Shown piece after piece: positions 1-24,815 of a DNA stretch of 64,000 bases (its first letter is position 1; each line of letters starts with the position of its first letter). The DNA is from Cinclus cinclus (lineage: Eukaryota; Chordata; Aves; Passeriformes; Cinclidae), in the NCBI RefSeq assembly GCF_963662255.1, contig NC_085055.1, positions 21,446,204 to 21,510,203 on the forward strand. Direction: 5' to 3'. The position numbers and the translations under genes were made by a program. The notes beneath the pieces are model-generated. The model was not told the origin of the DNA and did no database searches. It worked only from the letters and a program-made list of their open reading frames with translations.

Positions 1-317
1 CAGCCTGAGAGGCTCCACACCCTTCAACCAGCACCAGCATCACGTTCTGTTCCATCTACTCAGAAACTGAAGTGGTCTCACAGGGCTAATGGGCATCAGG
101 GATCTGATCTCAATTTTCTGCAGGAAATTACTGCTGGGGTCGCCTTCTCCAGTTAATTAAAAAAACTGTCATTAAGAAAATAAGTAAATATTTATGTTGT
201 GAATCTCCACTAAAACAAGAAGGAAGAGAGTGTGCCTGCAAATCCTTCAGAGTTTTCCAGCTGGGACCAGGGTAAGTATGGCTGTGCTCTTTTCGTTTTC
301 AGACTTAACAGTAACAA
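1..317. other. Gene-free left edge (SRPRB intron)
   Basis: This stretch should lie inside an SRPRB intron, because exons 1 and 2 are to its right on the minus strand and later exons were not found. I see no exon-like frame or recognisable repeat here. The sequence becomes AT-rich around 150-220. Confidence 0.5.
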
Positions 318-652
318 AATACCCAGGGTTGGAAGGGACCCACCAGAATCATCAGCCCAACTCCTGGCCCTGCACAGACACCCTGTGCATAATCCCACCC
401 TGTGCATCCCTGGTAGTGTTGTTCTAATGCTCCTGGAGCTCTGGCAGCCTTGGGGCCGTGCCCATTCCCTGGGGAGCGTGGGCAGTGCCCATCACCCTCT
501 GGGGGAAGAACCTTTCCCTGATATCCAACCTAAACTCCCTTGGCACAGTTCCAGCCGTTCCCTCGGGTGCTGTCCCTGGTCCCAGAGAGCAGAAATTGGA
601 GCTGCCCCTCCGCTACCCCTCGGGAGGAACTGCAGACTGCGGTGAGGTCAAG
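318..652 (-). mobile_element. CR1 LINE 3' fragment
   Basis: The plus strand reads the reverse complement of a CR1 3' end: 'ggttggaagggaccca', then 'gggaagaacctttccctgatatccaacc', ending near 'ggaactgcagactgcggtgagg'. It is 5'-truncated, as most avian CR1 copies are. It closely resembles the copy at 7837-8076, sharing the 'gctcctggagctctggcagcct' block in opposite orientation, so both probably belong to one subfamily. It lies in an SRPRB intron. Confidence 0.8.
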
Positions 653-851
653 TATCCCTAACCCTTTTACTATGACAAAAACAAAACAAAACACAATTTC
701 TTTCGACCTTCCGTGGTAGACAAAAGTCGGTCTCCATCCCTCCTTACACCTATAAACCCCAACTTCCAAGTTTTATTAAAAGATTAAAAACCGAACTAAA
801 GGGAACTCCTCCACCTCCGTACAAGAGACCCCCGCGCCGCTCCCTGCTCAC

Positions 852-946
852 CCGCGCGAAAAGCAGTGTCTTTCCCGCGTCGCAGAGACCCAGCAGCAGC
901 ACGGCCTTCCGGCTGCTCCTCCTGCCCTGCACGAACCGCCAGATCA
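852..946 (-). CDS. SRPRB: SRPRB coding exon 2
   Basis: Residues 36-67. The acceptor is CTCCCGCAG and the donor GTGAGC. It encodes the end of the membrane span (LIWRFV) and the GTP-binding P-loop GLCDAGKT, ending in phase 0. Confidence 0.92.
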
Positions 947-1185
947 CTGCGGGAGAGAGGACGATGAGAAAGAGAAGGGGACACCTGCGCCCGCGGCTGG
1001 TGGCACCGGCGCTCCCTCAGCGAGCGCTGGCCGCCAGCAGGCCGCGGGGCGAAGGTAAAGAGAGGTTCCCGCAACTCACGGAAGGTGATGGCGACGGCGA
1101 TGAGCGCGACGAGCACGGAGAGCACGGCGGGGCCGTGAAGTTCCCGCCGCAGCGCCTCCAGGTGCGGCTCCAGCCCGCCCGCCAT
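852..1185 (-). CDS. SRPRB: SRPRB, signal recognition particle receptor subunit beta (5' part, exons 1-2)
   Basis: SRPRB is the membrane-anchored GTPase subunit of the SRP receptor. It holds SR-alpha at the endoplasmic reticulum during co-translational targeting. Two exons are visible, 1080-1185 and 852-946 on the minus strand, joining in frame to 67 residues. They encode a short lumenal N-terminus starting MAGGLEPHLEALRRELH, a membrane span at about residues 19-41, a basic RRSSRK stretch and the P-loop GLCDAGKT at residues 55-62, matching the known vertebrate N-terminal order. The start is the first ATG in a CpG-rich region and gives the expected N-terminus. The remaining exons should lie left of position 1. 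TF sits upstream in the same orientation, as in human. The identification rests on the P-loop and flanking residues and is firm; only about a quarter of the protein is present. Confidence 0.92.
1080..1185 (-). CDS. SRPRB: SRPRB coding exon 1
   Basis: Residues 1-35 plus one base. The ATG is at 1185-1183 and the donor at 1079-1074 reads GTGAGT. It encodes the lumenal segment and most of the membrane span (VLSVLVALIAVAITF). Confidence 0.9.
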
Positions 1186-1439
1186 GGTGTGCACACGTGG
1201 CCAGACCACACTTCCGCTTCCGGCCCCGCGGCACGCCGGGAAAGGCGGGGCGCAGGGGCTCATGGGAGCGGTAGTTCTCCCGTGAGGAGCTGGGAAGGCA
1301 GGCACTCGCTGGGGGAGCCTGGAGAAAGATGGAATGGTTTAAGCTGGAAGAGCTCTCTGACCGCAGCGCTGCTAAAGTCACCGCTAAGCCACGTCCCGAC
1401 GTGCCACGTGCACAGGGCTTTTAAATCCCAGGCAGATAT

Positions 1440-2005
1440 GCCAGGGCTGGACAGCTCATTCTGGAAGGAAGTTTCCCTGATGTCCCACCTGAACCTCCCC
1501 TGGCACATCTTGAGGCCGTTCCCTCCCCTCCTGTCCCTGTTCCCTGCGAGCAGAGCCCGACCCCCCCGGCTGTCCCCTCCTGTCAGGGAGCTGTGCAGAG
1601 CCACAAGGTTCTCCCTGAGCCTCCTTTTCTCCAGGCTGAGCCCCTTCCCAGCTCCCTCAGCTGCTCCTGGTGCTCCAGACCCTTCCCCAGCTCTGTTCCC
1701 TTCCCTGGACACGCTCCAGCCCCTGAATGTCTCCTTTGCTGTGAGAGCCCAGAGCTATCCCCAGGACTGGAGGTGTCTCCCAGGTCCCAGCACAGAGGGA
1801 CAGTCCCTGCCCTGGGCCTGCTGGACACGCCATGGCTGGGACAGCCCGGGGGCCATTGGCTTCTTGCCCACCTGGGCTCACGTCCAGCTGCTGTCACCAG
1901 CACCCCCAGGGCCTTTCCCTGGAGGAAAGGAGCTTTCCAGCCACTCTGCCCCAAATCCTGAGCATTCCATGGGGTTGTTTTTTCCCAGGAAAATACATCT
2001 GCTTG
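1440..2005 (-). mobile_element. CR1 LINE fragment (ORF2 end plus 3'UTR)
   Basis: Reverse-complement CR1: 'ggaagtttccctgatgtcccacctgaacctcccctgg' through 'ctcagctgctcctggtgctccag' and on into 'ttggcttcttgcccacctgggctc' and 'cagccactctgcccca'. It is longer than most copies here and reaches toward the end of ORF2. It lies just upstream of SRPRB. A 363-residue plus-strand open frame at 964-2055 is mostly this repeat plus antisense SRPRB. Confidence 0.8.
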
Positions 2006-3290
2006 TGCCAGGCATCAGCAACCAGTGCCAGGCTTCCCATAGTGGTACAGGGTGAGGAGTAGCAGGAATACATTGAAACTGGGTATGAGAGGAATGTTCT
2101 CCTTTGGGGCTGCCAGGAGCAGGACAGCTGGCCCAGGGAGATTGTGGAATTGCCATCATTGGAGGTCAAGCCCTGAGCACCCTGGCTGATCCCTTTCCTT
2201 GAGCAGGAGATTGGACTGGAGACCATCAAAGGTTCCTCTAGTGAGGTTCCTTTTATCCACACCTTCTACTTATGGGACAAGGGCTTACACCTGGCATGAA
2301 ATGCAGATGGTGCAGCTTTTTGGGGGGAGTTTCCTAACTGTAGTCATACTGAGTTGTAGAAACAGCCTGTTAGAGGCAGCAATTCTCTTTCTTTGCTAGT
2401 TTTGAAGAATGGGTTAAAACCTCACGTGTCCAGTGTATTCATCCTACATAAATTGAGGGACTACATTTCATCCTTTCCTGTCACATTCTGCATTTCTGCC
2501 AATACAGGGGGATTTTCAGTCAGGCTGGTGGACTTCTCACACTTACCATATGCATTCAAAAATCATCAAAATGTTAATTCCCTCAAAGCCAGGAGCTCTG
2601 TGCTCTCAGCAGCTCCTCCATGCCTGCCTTGAGAGCAGGACTGGGACACCCTGGATAAACCCAGGCTGTTCCTCTGGAGCAGAGAGCTTCAGCAGCCCGT
2701 TTTGTTTTGCCTTTGTATTTTCACTGTGGCTCAGAATCAGGCAAAACAAACCACATGTTTGTTTTCAGGTCAGCAGCACAAAATCAGGCAGAACACCAAA
2801 ACAAACACGTTGCTGAGCAAATCCTAGATTTTTCCAGAAAGGAAGCCTAAGTCTGGACTCTCCCCATCCATATATGTATGTGCTCAGTGAGTCCTGCCTG
2901 GTGCAAGGGACTCAGACCCAGCCAACTGAGATCTGAGACACAGCAGTTTCTGTTCACACCTCCCATCTTATTCCCACTGTATTATTTTGGTTTGGAGTGG
3001 GTTTTATTCCTTCTTCAGCTTCCCTGACACAAACACTCTTCCTGTGTCCCAACCACACTGGAGAACCATCAGCTGCCAGGGAGACAATGGGATAATCTGG
3101 GCAAATCAAAAGCACAGAGAGTACAAAGCATCTGTTAATTAGGTTCCAGGGTATATTCAATCCATTTTTGCTTTGACAAATGGTGCAAGAAATTTCCCTA
3201 AGGGGCAGCAGTAAGTGACAACAGCCATGCTGGTATCTGCAAGAGGCACTGAGGAAGGAATGGGGTAAAGAACCGTTTGGAAAAATCTCA
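2006..3290. other. SRPRB-TF intergenic DNA, no gene seen
   Basis: This is the spacer between the TF 3' end and the SRPRB promoter, both genes reading leftward. I see no exon-like frame, RNA gene or clear repeat. Confidence 0.5.
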
Positions 3291-3313
3291 GGACACAAGT
3301 TTAGATCTGAGAT

Positions 3314-3319
3314 TTTATT
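3314..3319 (-). other. Candidate TF polyadenylation signal
   Basis: AATAAA on the minus strand about 185 nt downstream of the TF stop codon, giving a 3'UTR of roughly 200 nt. No closer AATAAA was noticed. Confidence 0.6.
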
Positions 3320-3502
3320 TTTTTGCTGTGCTGGCCTCAGAGAATTGTAAAGTGTCAAAGAGCTACTTTCAGAGTGATGAGGGAGGGCAGAGAAAGCAGG
3401 GAAGGCAGAGGGCCCTCTGTGGGTCTGTGTTTGGTGCTGAGGGCACAAGAGGAGTCATGGCTTGAGGTTTTCTCCCCCGCTTCGAGGATCCTTCCCATAT
3501 CA

Positions 3503-16461
<12,959 letters not shown>

Positions 16462-16561
16462 GACTGAGCAGGGGGTCGGGTGCCGAGGGAGGGGTGCAGC
16501 AGGCTTTGGTCACAGACCGTCCCCTCCAAGTCTGTGATGGCTCTGGAGCCGCTGTCTGCCC

Positions 16562-16569
16562 CTTTTATA
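16562..16569 (-). promoter_or_regulatory. TF TATA box
   Basis: The minus strand reads TATAAAAG about 100 bp upstream of the TF start codon. Transcription is expected to start near 16535, giving a 5'UTR of about 75 nt, close to that of the hen gene. The strong TATA fits a highly expressed, tissue-regulated gene. Confidence 0.8.
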
Positions 16570-16602
16570 GACGAACAGCCTTGGCTGTGTTTGCAGAAGC
16601 AA

Positions 16603-16608
16603 TGACCT
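16603..16608 (-). promoter_or_regulatory. Possible nuclear-receptor half-site upstream of TF
   Basis: The minus strand carries AGGTCA about 35 bp upstream of the TATA box. This is the half-site used by estrogen receptor and COUP-TF/HNF4-type receptors, and hen ovotransferrin is steroid-responsive. A six-base match occurs often by chance, so this is only a candidate. Confidence 0.25.
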
Positions 16609-16639
16609 AACGCTATTTGTCCTTCCTTGTTTCTCAATA

Positions 16640-19600
16640 GCTCCTAAATCGCCCCCCTCCCTGGATCAGCCCATTTTTAGGAAGCCTTTCACTTTGGCAC
16701 TGAACCCTTCCGCAGGCAGAACAGGGCAAAGCGCTTTGCATTTTACAAGGGGCTTCAGATGGAAAATTCCCGAGTTGTGACATTTGAATTCTCCTGCGGG
16801 CTGAAACGCCGCAGGAGGGGCGATTTCCTTTGTGCTGCCCACCCCCTGCCTTGCCCAGAACTAATCTCAGAAAGTCCCTGCTGGATCGAGAGCCGAGCTT
16901 TGTGTGTTTGCCAGTAAGTGCTGCCGAGGTGCCCATCGCCCCTTGGCTCGCAGCACCGAGTGCCTGCCCGCTCCCTTGCGGGCTCCGGGCAATGGCAGCG
17001 GGATTGAAAGGCAGTAAATTATTCTCATAGATGAATATGATCCGAAAAAAAAAAAAAAAAAGCCAGCAGCAATGACCAGACAGGTCGATAAGTGCCCCGC
17101 AGACAGAAGGAAGCATCACGCTGCACTTTGGGTAAATTCTGGGGATGAACCTGGGAAGAAATGCTAAGATTGGCAGTCAGCCTCCTCCCATTTCCTCTGC
17201 AAACCTTCTCCATTCAATTGTGTCACTCCTGGCCTGTCCCTCTGGGGTCAGTGGGACATGTCTTGGTTTATGAAGGGCAGCCTTTGTGATGCTGTACCAG
17301 CCTTCATGTCCCTGTCTTTGCTGCCAGGTACAGGACCAGCTTCAGCTTTTGGCACATGCACACAAACTGAGAATTCAGTTCCCTGGACCACGTCAGCCAG
17401 CCCTTGAGCCCGAACAGCATCCCTAGAGCACTGCTAGGGCTGGTCCACTCACCATGTCCACCCCACAGGAGCTACAGGTTTGCTGTTGGAAGCCCAGGCA
17501 GGAGGTCCAGCTCCCAGGTTTGCTTTCAAAAACACGAGCCTCCCTTGGAGGTAGGATCTCCTGGATCCCCTGCACAGGTCCTTCCTCTCCTACAGCCTTC
17601 ACTCTCTACATAGCTGGAGGGTGACTGGAAGCACCTGGGTTGGCTCTTGTCCTTTCTCCCAGCAGGCTCAGGGCAAAGTGACCTGCAGGTGGTGGTGGTG
17701 GTGCCCAGAGTGGCTTCAGTACAAGGGGGAACCCAGTGCCAGGCCAAGGATTTGGCTCTACAGACCCAGGGAGGGTGGAGGCCCTCAGGCAATGCCCACC
17801 TCCACCGTGACACCAGGAACCTGCCCTGCCTGTCACTGAGTGAGAGGCACTCCTGGCCACACTGGTTATTTCAGCATCATCTCTAGCACTTCCTTCAGCA
17901 TGGCTGGTTCATATTTCTCATCCTTTCATCCCCTGTTTTCCCAGCAGAGCAAAATTTCTTGCGTCCAGAATGTCTCCAAACACATTGCAGCTGGAGGAGG
18001 ACTGACTTTCTCCCACCTCAAGCCTGTCCTTTTGAAAGATCTCCCATCCAATATTTACTCAGCCAACCTTCCAAGGTCTTTTTTCCACCAAGACAGGTAG
18101 AAATCCATCCCCATCTTCCCGTGGGTCTCACTGATCCCTACCTCACTCATGCAACCTTAGCAACATCCCCATCCATGGGAAGAAGAGACACAAGGGCTTG
18201 CAGGAGACTGTCCCACGTGGTTCTTCCAGAGCCTTTTGCTGATTTGTCCCAAAATGCCTCTTCTAACAGACATATTGAGAAAATGTAATTGTGGCTGAAA
18301 CAACAAAGACACCTGAGCATAACAATATTGATGGAAATGATTGGACGTATTGACTCCACAAGTAGTTACAGTGATACCCAGATAAAGATATTTTTACCAC
18401 GTGACACTTGAAGGGGAAAGATGCAGAAGAGAGCTTGGAAAATGTAAAGGATCCACTTAACAAAAGAGCAGTTGCTGGAAGAGCCCAAACTATCTTTGTC
18501 TTCTGCACATGGTTCCCAGACCTTTTTCCATGGACAACTCACTGATCCTCTCTCCCTTGTCACATTATGCTTTCATCTCAATGCCTTCTCTACCTGCCAA
18601 GGGGATGGCTGTGATGTGTTGATGGCATAGGTGGTGTTCACTTCACACCTCTTTTCCTTGATCTCCCATGTGGCATCAGGGCAAATCCAGGGGTGAAGGA
18701 AGAGGCTTGGGTTGCAATACCTCTTGTACTCCAGAAGCCTCCTGCATTTCCAGATGTCCAGCCACAAGTCACCTGGAACATCACCAGCCACATGTAGAGG
18801 TGCTTCTACACCTCCTTTTGGTGGTAGCAAATCCTACCTTTCTCCATGATGGATTCCACTCTCCTCCTGGTGTGCATGTTTCACGTGGATGCTGCTTCCA
18901 CAGCTTTGACTCCTGTGGCCAAGCCTGCAGAGAAGAAACTCTTCCAAGTCTTCCAACAGCTTTCCTTGGAGGTACCCCATGGCAGAAGCACAGCAGGCCA
19001 GGGCTGTGTCCTCTAGGCCGCCTGGGCTGAGGGCTCAAGCCTTGATCTCAACAGATCTCCAAGGTGGTTCTTTCTGAGGAGTCCAGCCCACCATGGGAAG
19101 CCTTGGAAGAAAAACTGTCCTGGGTGGCCTTCATCTGCAAAATGACATTCTTTTTGGAGTCCAGGAGGGATGAACTGCATGATGCAGTCAATTTTCTCCC
19201 CTGAACATCCATCAGACACCTTCTTTGCCAAGTTTTGTGTTAAAAAATGCACATTTAGTCACAGTGAAGCCTGCCTCTCATTAAGTACACGCACCTCCCT
19301 CTACAGGTTCTGGGCAGACCCATACCTTGCTGCCTGGGTGCATGGTTGGTCCCATTCCCAAATGCCTGTGTTTGCCTGGCTAAAATGAGATTGAACAGCA
19401 AAGGCCAATTTTTAGTAATGCTAGAAATTCTTGTTGCCCTTCAAGGCAAGAGCTCCATGCTCTGGCTCATGTGAACAGGAGCAGCTTTACCAGAAAGGAC
19501 AGAGCTAAGTCAGTGTCCTCCAGACTTTGTCCTGATTATCCAGAAACATCAACCCTTCTGTAGTGCACATCTTCATGGATGAACCTGAATTATTGTCACA

Positions 19601-20924
19601 CATCCCACGTTCGTTGCATTGCAACACTGCACATCCTGGCCGTTGTGTTTTCCAAAAGAGGATGCTGCTGCTAAAAATTACATGAACAATGAAGAAATAC
19701 AAATTAACACACCCTCTGCCCAGCCACGGGTCATTGGTGATGCATAAACACAGCTGAACCCTGGGGAAAGAACAATGCCAAGTGAAAGAGAAGGTAAAAT
19801 AATACTGTTTATTTCCACATCTCCCTCATTACTGCAAGGCCATGTGTGCATGCCCTGCGGTTTGTGGTTGGGATGAGGCAGCGCTGGAGTTTTGGCTGTG
19901 TCCTAAGGAAAGAACATTTTTGCAGCTAGGATAAAGTTAGAGTTGGCATGGCCATGTGAGAGAAGGCTTGGTTTTACCACAGGGCTGGCTGCTGCCCACG
20001 GCTCAGCTCATCCTGAGCTGAACTGAGCTCTGGTTGTGTGTGAGCCTGTGGAAAACACACACAAAAAAGAGAGGGAAATAGGGAAAGCTGAGATCAAGGC
20101 AGCACACTGCCACAGGTATCTCACCCAACTCTTTGGAGCAGTTATTTCCATAGAGGTGCTCTTAGGCAGCTGTGGAAGCCTTTGGAGCTAAGGTTGGTGT
20201 TCCCAGTGGTCAGCAGGCTGGCAGCTGTGATGAAAACCCAGCTCACCTTGAGTGAGCTTAGGCTCACCTTCCTGAAAATGAAAAAAAAAAACCTAAGGGG
20301 AATATATTGAGCCTCGAGGTCGGGTGGGCTGAAGGAAGAGGGCAAAATATACACCCACCAGGAGTGTCAGCTTCTCCAGAGTTAACTTGTTGGCCTCTAG
20401 AAATAGGAATTTCCAGTTTGTGGTTTAGAGAAGGTTGGAGTGTCCTCACAAGGATGTCAGCACTGTCAAGCAGAAAAGCTGGGCTTAAGTTCTTGTCCTG
20501 TCCTGGGCCCAGAGGTGGAGGCAGGAAGAGCAGCCTGCTGGGAACACATTTTCCCAGATCATCTTCTGTCAATAGCCAGGCTGGGACAGAAGCTGAGAAT
20601 GGCACTCAAGCAGCAAAGGTGCCTGTCTCAAGAGATGGGAGATGGTGACCCTGGGTCGTGAATGGATGGGGAGCATCCCTGTGGAGGAGGATTTGGGGAA
20701 CTGGTGGGTGATAAATTGGATATGAGCTGGCACTGTGCAATTGCAGCCCAGTGTCTGCTGGGCCACATCAAAAGCGCTGCGAGAAGCAGGACTAGAGAAG
20801 GCTCTGGGGAAATCTTACAGCTCCTTCCAGTGCCTTAAGGGACTCTGAGAAAACTGGAGAGGGACTTAGGACAAGGGCATGAAGTGACAAGGCAAGGGGG
20901 AATGTGTTCCCACTGCCAGCGGAC
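16640..20924. other. TF upstream intergenic region, no gene seen
   Basis: This 4.3-kb segment lies directly upstream of the TF promoter. I see no coding frame with homology that I recognise and no clear repeat except a 17-bp A-run near 17045. It is where distal TF enhancers would be expected by analogy with hen. Confidence 0.45.
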
Positions 20925-21155
20925 AGTGTTAGATGGGATATTGGGAAGGAAGTCTTCCTTTTGAGGGTGGTGAGGCCCTGGCACAGGTTTCCCAGAGAAG
21001 CTGTGACTGCCCCTGGATCCCTGGAAGAGTTCAAGGCCAGGCTGGAAGGGGCTTGGAGTAAACTGGTGTAGTGAAAGGTGTCCGTGCCCGTGGCAGGGGG
21101 TGGAAGGGGATGGTCTTTAATAGTCATTTCAAACCCAAACCATTCTGGGATTCAA
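20925..21155 (+). mobile_element. CR1 LINE 3' fragment
   Basis: Plus-orientation CR1: 'agatgggatattgggaaggaag', 'agaagctgtgactgcccctgg', ending 'aaacccaaaccattctgggattc'. Confidence 0.85.
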
Positions 21156-24100
21156 TGTTCAGGTACCCTGGGGGGGCAGGAAGAAGTCAGGGGGCTTCTG
21201 CAGAACTGGTTTACCTGACCTTTGTAAGAACCTGGGGGAAATCCCAGCTTCTTCCCCGATGCCAAGCCTCTCCTGGAAGAGGGAGTCACTGATGCTCTAG
21301 AGCCCAGGTCAGCGTGGGATTTGCAGCAGCTGAAAGCCACTGTGGGAGTGCCAGCTCTGGGAGCATGGCCTTGGCTGATGATGGACTGTGACCAGCTTGG
21401 CATTCCCCGTGGCTCCCAAGGCCTGGCAGATACCTGGAGAGCTGTGGCTGGCTTTCCAGAAACAGGCTTGCAGGCCATGTTTGGACCTATGTGTCAATGC
21501 TGGGGCCATGCTCCAACTGCAGAGTCACCGTGCTTAGTTTATTTTTCAGGAAATGCCACAAACCTGTTTCCCCGCTGGTTAGGAGAAATATTCCATGTCA
21601 GGTTTTGACTGTGTTGCAAAATGCTGTTTTCTACCTGGGATGAGCCAAACTGGCCACTAGAGAGTTGGAGCTGATGTTGTTTGAACCAATATTTGCTTCT
21701 AAGTATTGCTTGTAAGTATTGCCTAATTTCTAAACCACACACAGCAAACAAAGAGCTCTCTGTCCATTTCAAGCCACTCTTCCCAGCCTGGAGTGCTAAG
21801 CCCAGCTGCAGACTGAGGCCTCTTGTCCAGAGCTGCTTACCAGGTCATACCACGACAGATTTGCATTTTTTTAGGTTGGAAACTAATGGCAGCTCAACAG
21901 CCAGGTGCCAGCAGCTCGACCCTCTGTGCCTTGCATAGCAACTCTGCAGGATGGTGCCACTGCCCCACATCTTCCCCGTGCACATCCCCCACTCCAGCAA
22001 ACACCAGCTTGCCCAGCAGTGCTGAGGAAACAGGTTTTCCTGACCTCCTTTCCCAAGCAGGCCCCCATCAACTCCCCAGCCCCCTTGCTGAAGTCAGCAG
22101 TGGCTTCTGCTCCACCAGCCAGCGGTCCGTGCAAAACTCACCCTCTCAGACATGCAATTAGTGCCATTCCTCCTAATGAAGGGTCTCTGTTTGCTTAATT
22201 AACCCAAAGGTTAACAGGATTACCAGCAACTCTGTGCAACACCAGGAGCTGTGATATTCCTGAAAGGATTTTGGAAGGGAAGTTGTGTGTTGAAGACACT
22301 CTTGCAAAGAGAGCGGCTGGAGCCTGATAACACTCAGCCCTGCCTCCTGTGTATTTTCCAAAGATCTGTGGGAACAAACAGGTAAATACTGCTATCTGGG
22401 AAAGAAATGGCAGGAGTACCAGCTGCCCTGTGTGGCCACAGCACCCTCTGCTCCTCTCCTGCAGGACCTCAGGTCCCACGCCAGGGCATGCACGAGGCAG
22501 TTGCGCAACTCTTCTGTCCACAAAGTGTCTGTGTCCAGGTCCCCGGGACATGCCAGACAGTTTCCACGGGGACAAATCCCCACAACGATATGCTGGACCA
22601 TCCCAGAGATGTGGTTGGCCAAGAACAGGAGAACAAGTGGCTTATTTCCAGAAGGAGGGAGCTGTGGCTCTTGTGGAGTACCGTGCACACATCCAGGGAT
22701 GTTCTCCTGCAGTGGCAGGAGAGCCCAGGACACTGGGATGGGGACAGAGGAATGACTGTGGCAGAGATGGTCAAGAAGACCTTGTAGTGAGAGGGGAGGA
22801 AGAGTGGAGGAGCACAAGGTGAACCTCTGGGTGAGCCACTGCTGCTCCACCACCATAAGGGAGCAGAGGGACATCACTGAAGCAGGTCCTGGCAGATGCA
22901 GCATGGGGAGCAGCTCTGAGCCTGTTGCAGAGTGATGCTGGGAATTTTGCTGGACCAAGGGTCACTTTGCAATTGACTTTGCCATGGGCACGGAGCTACA
23001 GGTAGAGCAGGCAGCAGAGGCCAGCAGCCAAAAGGACACAAAGGAGAAGGCAACGGGAAACACCAAGAAGAACATGGGAACCAGCTTCCCAGAGCAGTGC
23101 CAGCAGTACCAGACCTGGGGCTGGAGCACTGTCCATCTGCTGGAGCAGCTCTCTCTGCTAGATCTGACCCTGGGAGCAGGGACTGAGCCTCTTCTCATCC
23201 TCTACAATCCCCAGGAGCCCATCTGGGCTGGCATGGCCACCCATCACTGTGCCCAAGCATCGGAGCTGCTGGAGGGCTGCTCTGGCCAGAAATGAGATTT
23301 GGGCATTAGAAGAATGGGAATAGGGTCAGCTCATCAGTGGGTCAAGCTGAACTCTACCACTTCCTGTTCAGCCTCTTTCCAGTTAGTTAATTTATGGTAA
23401 TTATTAATTCCAAGCCCCTGTCCATGCAGGAAGCTTCACAAAAGCTTAATTTTTAATCTGCCACCACAACTACATGCTGTTACATGTGTCCTGGTTGAAG
23501 CCACTATCCCAGTTAAACATTTTTACAGCCAATATAATTCCCTGCTGATTAATAGTGGTTGTTTTGAAACCACCAAAATAATCTGTTGGCCAACATTCCC
23601 TTCCACTCTGTAATTTTAAAGCAGCATTAAAAAGGAATTAATGGAAATAACACTTTAGAATAACAGCAAGGCTTAGTCTTTGTTGGAGACCCTTTGAACT
23701 CTAGTTAAATTAATTTCCCTTCTGCTCTTGAGATTTTCAAAGACAGATCTGTCACGAGCCATGCAAACATCTCACCCTTTAGAGGTCAAGAGCTGAGTAT
23801 GACACCAGTGAGCAAATACTGGCCCCAGGACCTGGGAGGGCATCTCCTCCCCGCCAGCCCAGCCCTGGTGACCACCACACCACCAGTGAGACACCTGCCC
23901 TGCCCAGGGATTGCTGAGGAGCCTACGGGCAGGCTTGACCTTCTGGTGCCTCCTCTCACTCCTGAGTGACAGAGGAATTTGTTTCCTGCTCGCTGGTCAA
24001 GATGTTCTCATCGAGATAAAATCCGAGGGGAATGGCTCCTCCCGTGCTCACTCCCGGGCCACCCGGGGCTGGCACAGCCTTGAGGCACCGCTGGACCCTG

Positions 24101-24645
24101 GCTCTCAAACAACCTCATCCTTTCCAGTAATTACTGTTTTGCAATGTGGAAAATAATAAAAGTTTTGGGACTGCTAAGAGTTCTGGGAGGAGAAGACGGG
24201 GGAGCAAAAGACCCAGCTGAGCAGATTTCAAACCCCCTCCTGAGGGCTTTTAGACTCCCGTGGCATTTTAATCCTCATTGCACTTCCAGCTGCAGGGATA
24301 AAGGAGCAGAAAATATGGGCAGGGTTGGGGGGGCTTCAAGGACACAGGTCTGGCTGGGGCTGGTCTCAGTGAGGCAGGTCTGGGCTGGGGTGAACATCGA
24401 GATGCAGCAGCAGCCTCCCAGAGACCCCCAGCATCATCCACGGGGTCCTTGTCCCCACCCTCTGCCCATGTGGGTGCCGTGGCACTGGGGAATGTGATGG
24501 CAAAGCCCAGCTGCAGTGTGACATGGCTCTAACAGCTCCTGAAAACTGTTGCGAGAATAAGGAAGGAACCAGAAAAATTCTTGCTTCAGACGCTTTGTTG
24601 AAAGTTGCATAAGGTGGAGGGACATGGCTGCACTCTGTAGGCGTA
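21156..24645. other. Intergenic DNA, no gene recognised
   Basis: This stretch includes minus-strand open frames at 22392-22958 (188 codons) and 22962-23198, the latter with a hydrophobic stretch. I do not recognise either and cannot link them with splice sites. The part from 23340 to 23720 is AT-rich without clear repeats. Confidence 0.4.
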
Positions 24646-24815
24646 GTCATAAAATCCCAGAATGGTTGGGGTTGGAAAGGACCTCAAAGCTCATCTAATC
24701 CAGCCCTCCTGCCATTGACAGGGACCTCCTCCACTCTCCCAGGTTGCTCCAAGCCCTGTCCAACCTGGCCTTGGACACTTCCAGGGATGGAGACTCCAGA
24801 ACCTCTCTGGGCAAC
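24646..24815 (-). mobile_element. CR1 LINE 3' fragment
   Basis: Reverse-complement CR1 beginning at its 3' end: 'catctaatccagccctcctgcc', 'aggttgctccaagccctgtcc', 'ccttggacacttccagggatgg'. Confidence 0.85.

Larger units (their letters stand above)
800..1265 (-). promoter_or_regulatory. CpG-rich SRPRB promoter / first-exon region
   Basis: CpG dinucleotides are dense from about 830 to 1260, unlike the flanks, and no TATA box precedes the SRPRB ATG. This is typical of a CpG-island promoter for a housekeeping gene. The boundaries are by eye. Confidence 0.55.

Noticed and set aside
964..2055. 363-codon plus-strand open frame
   Set aside because: It is antisense to SRPRB exon 1 and its CpG-rich promoter, then runs through reverse-complement CR1. 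The codons follow repeat sequence, not a protein family.
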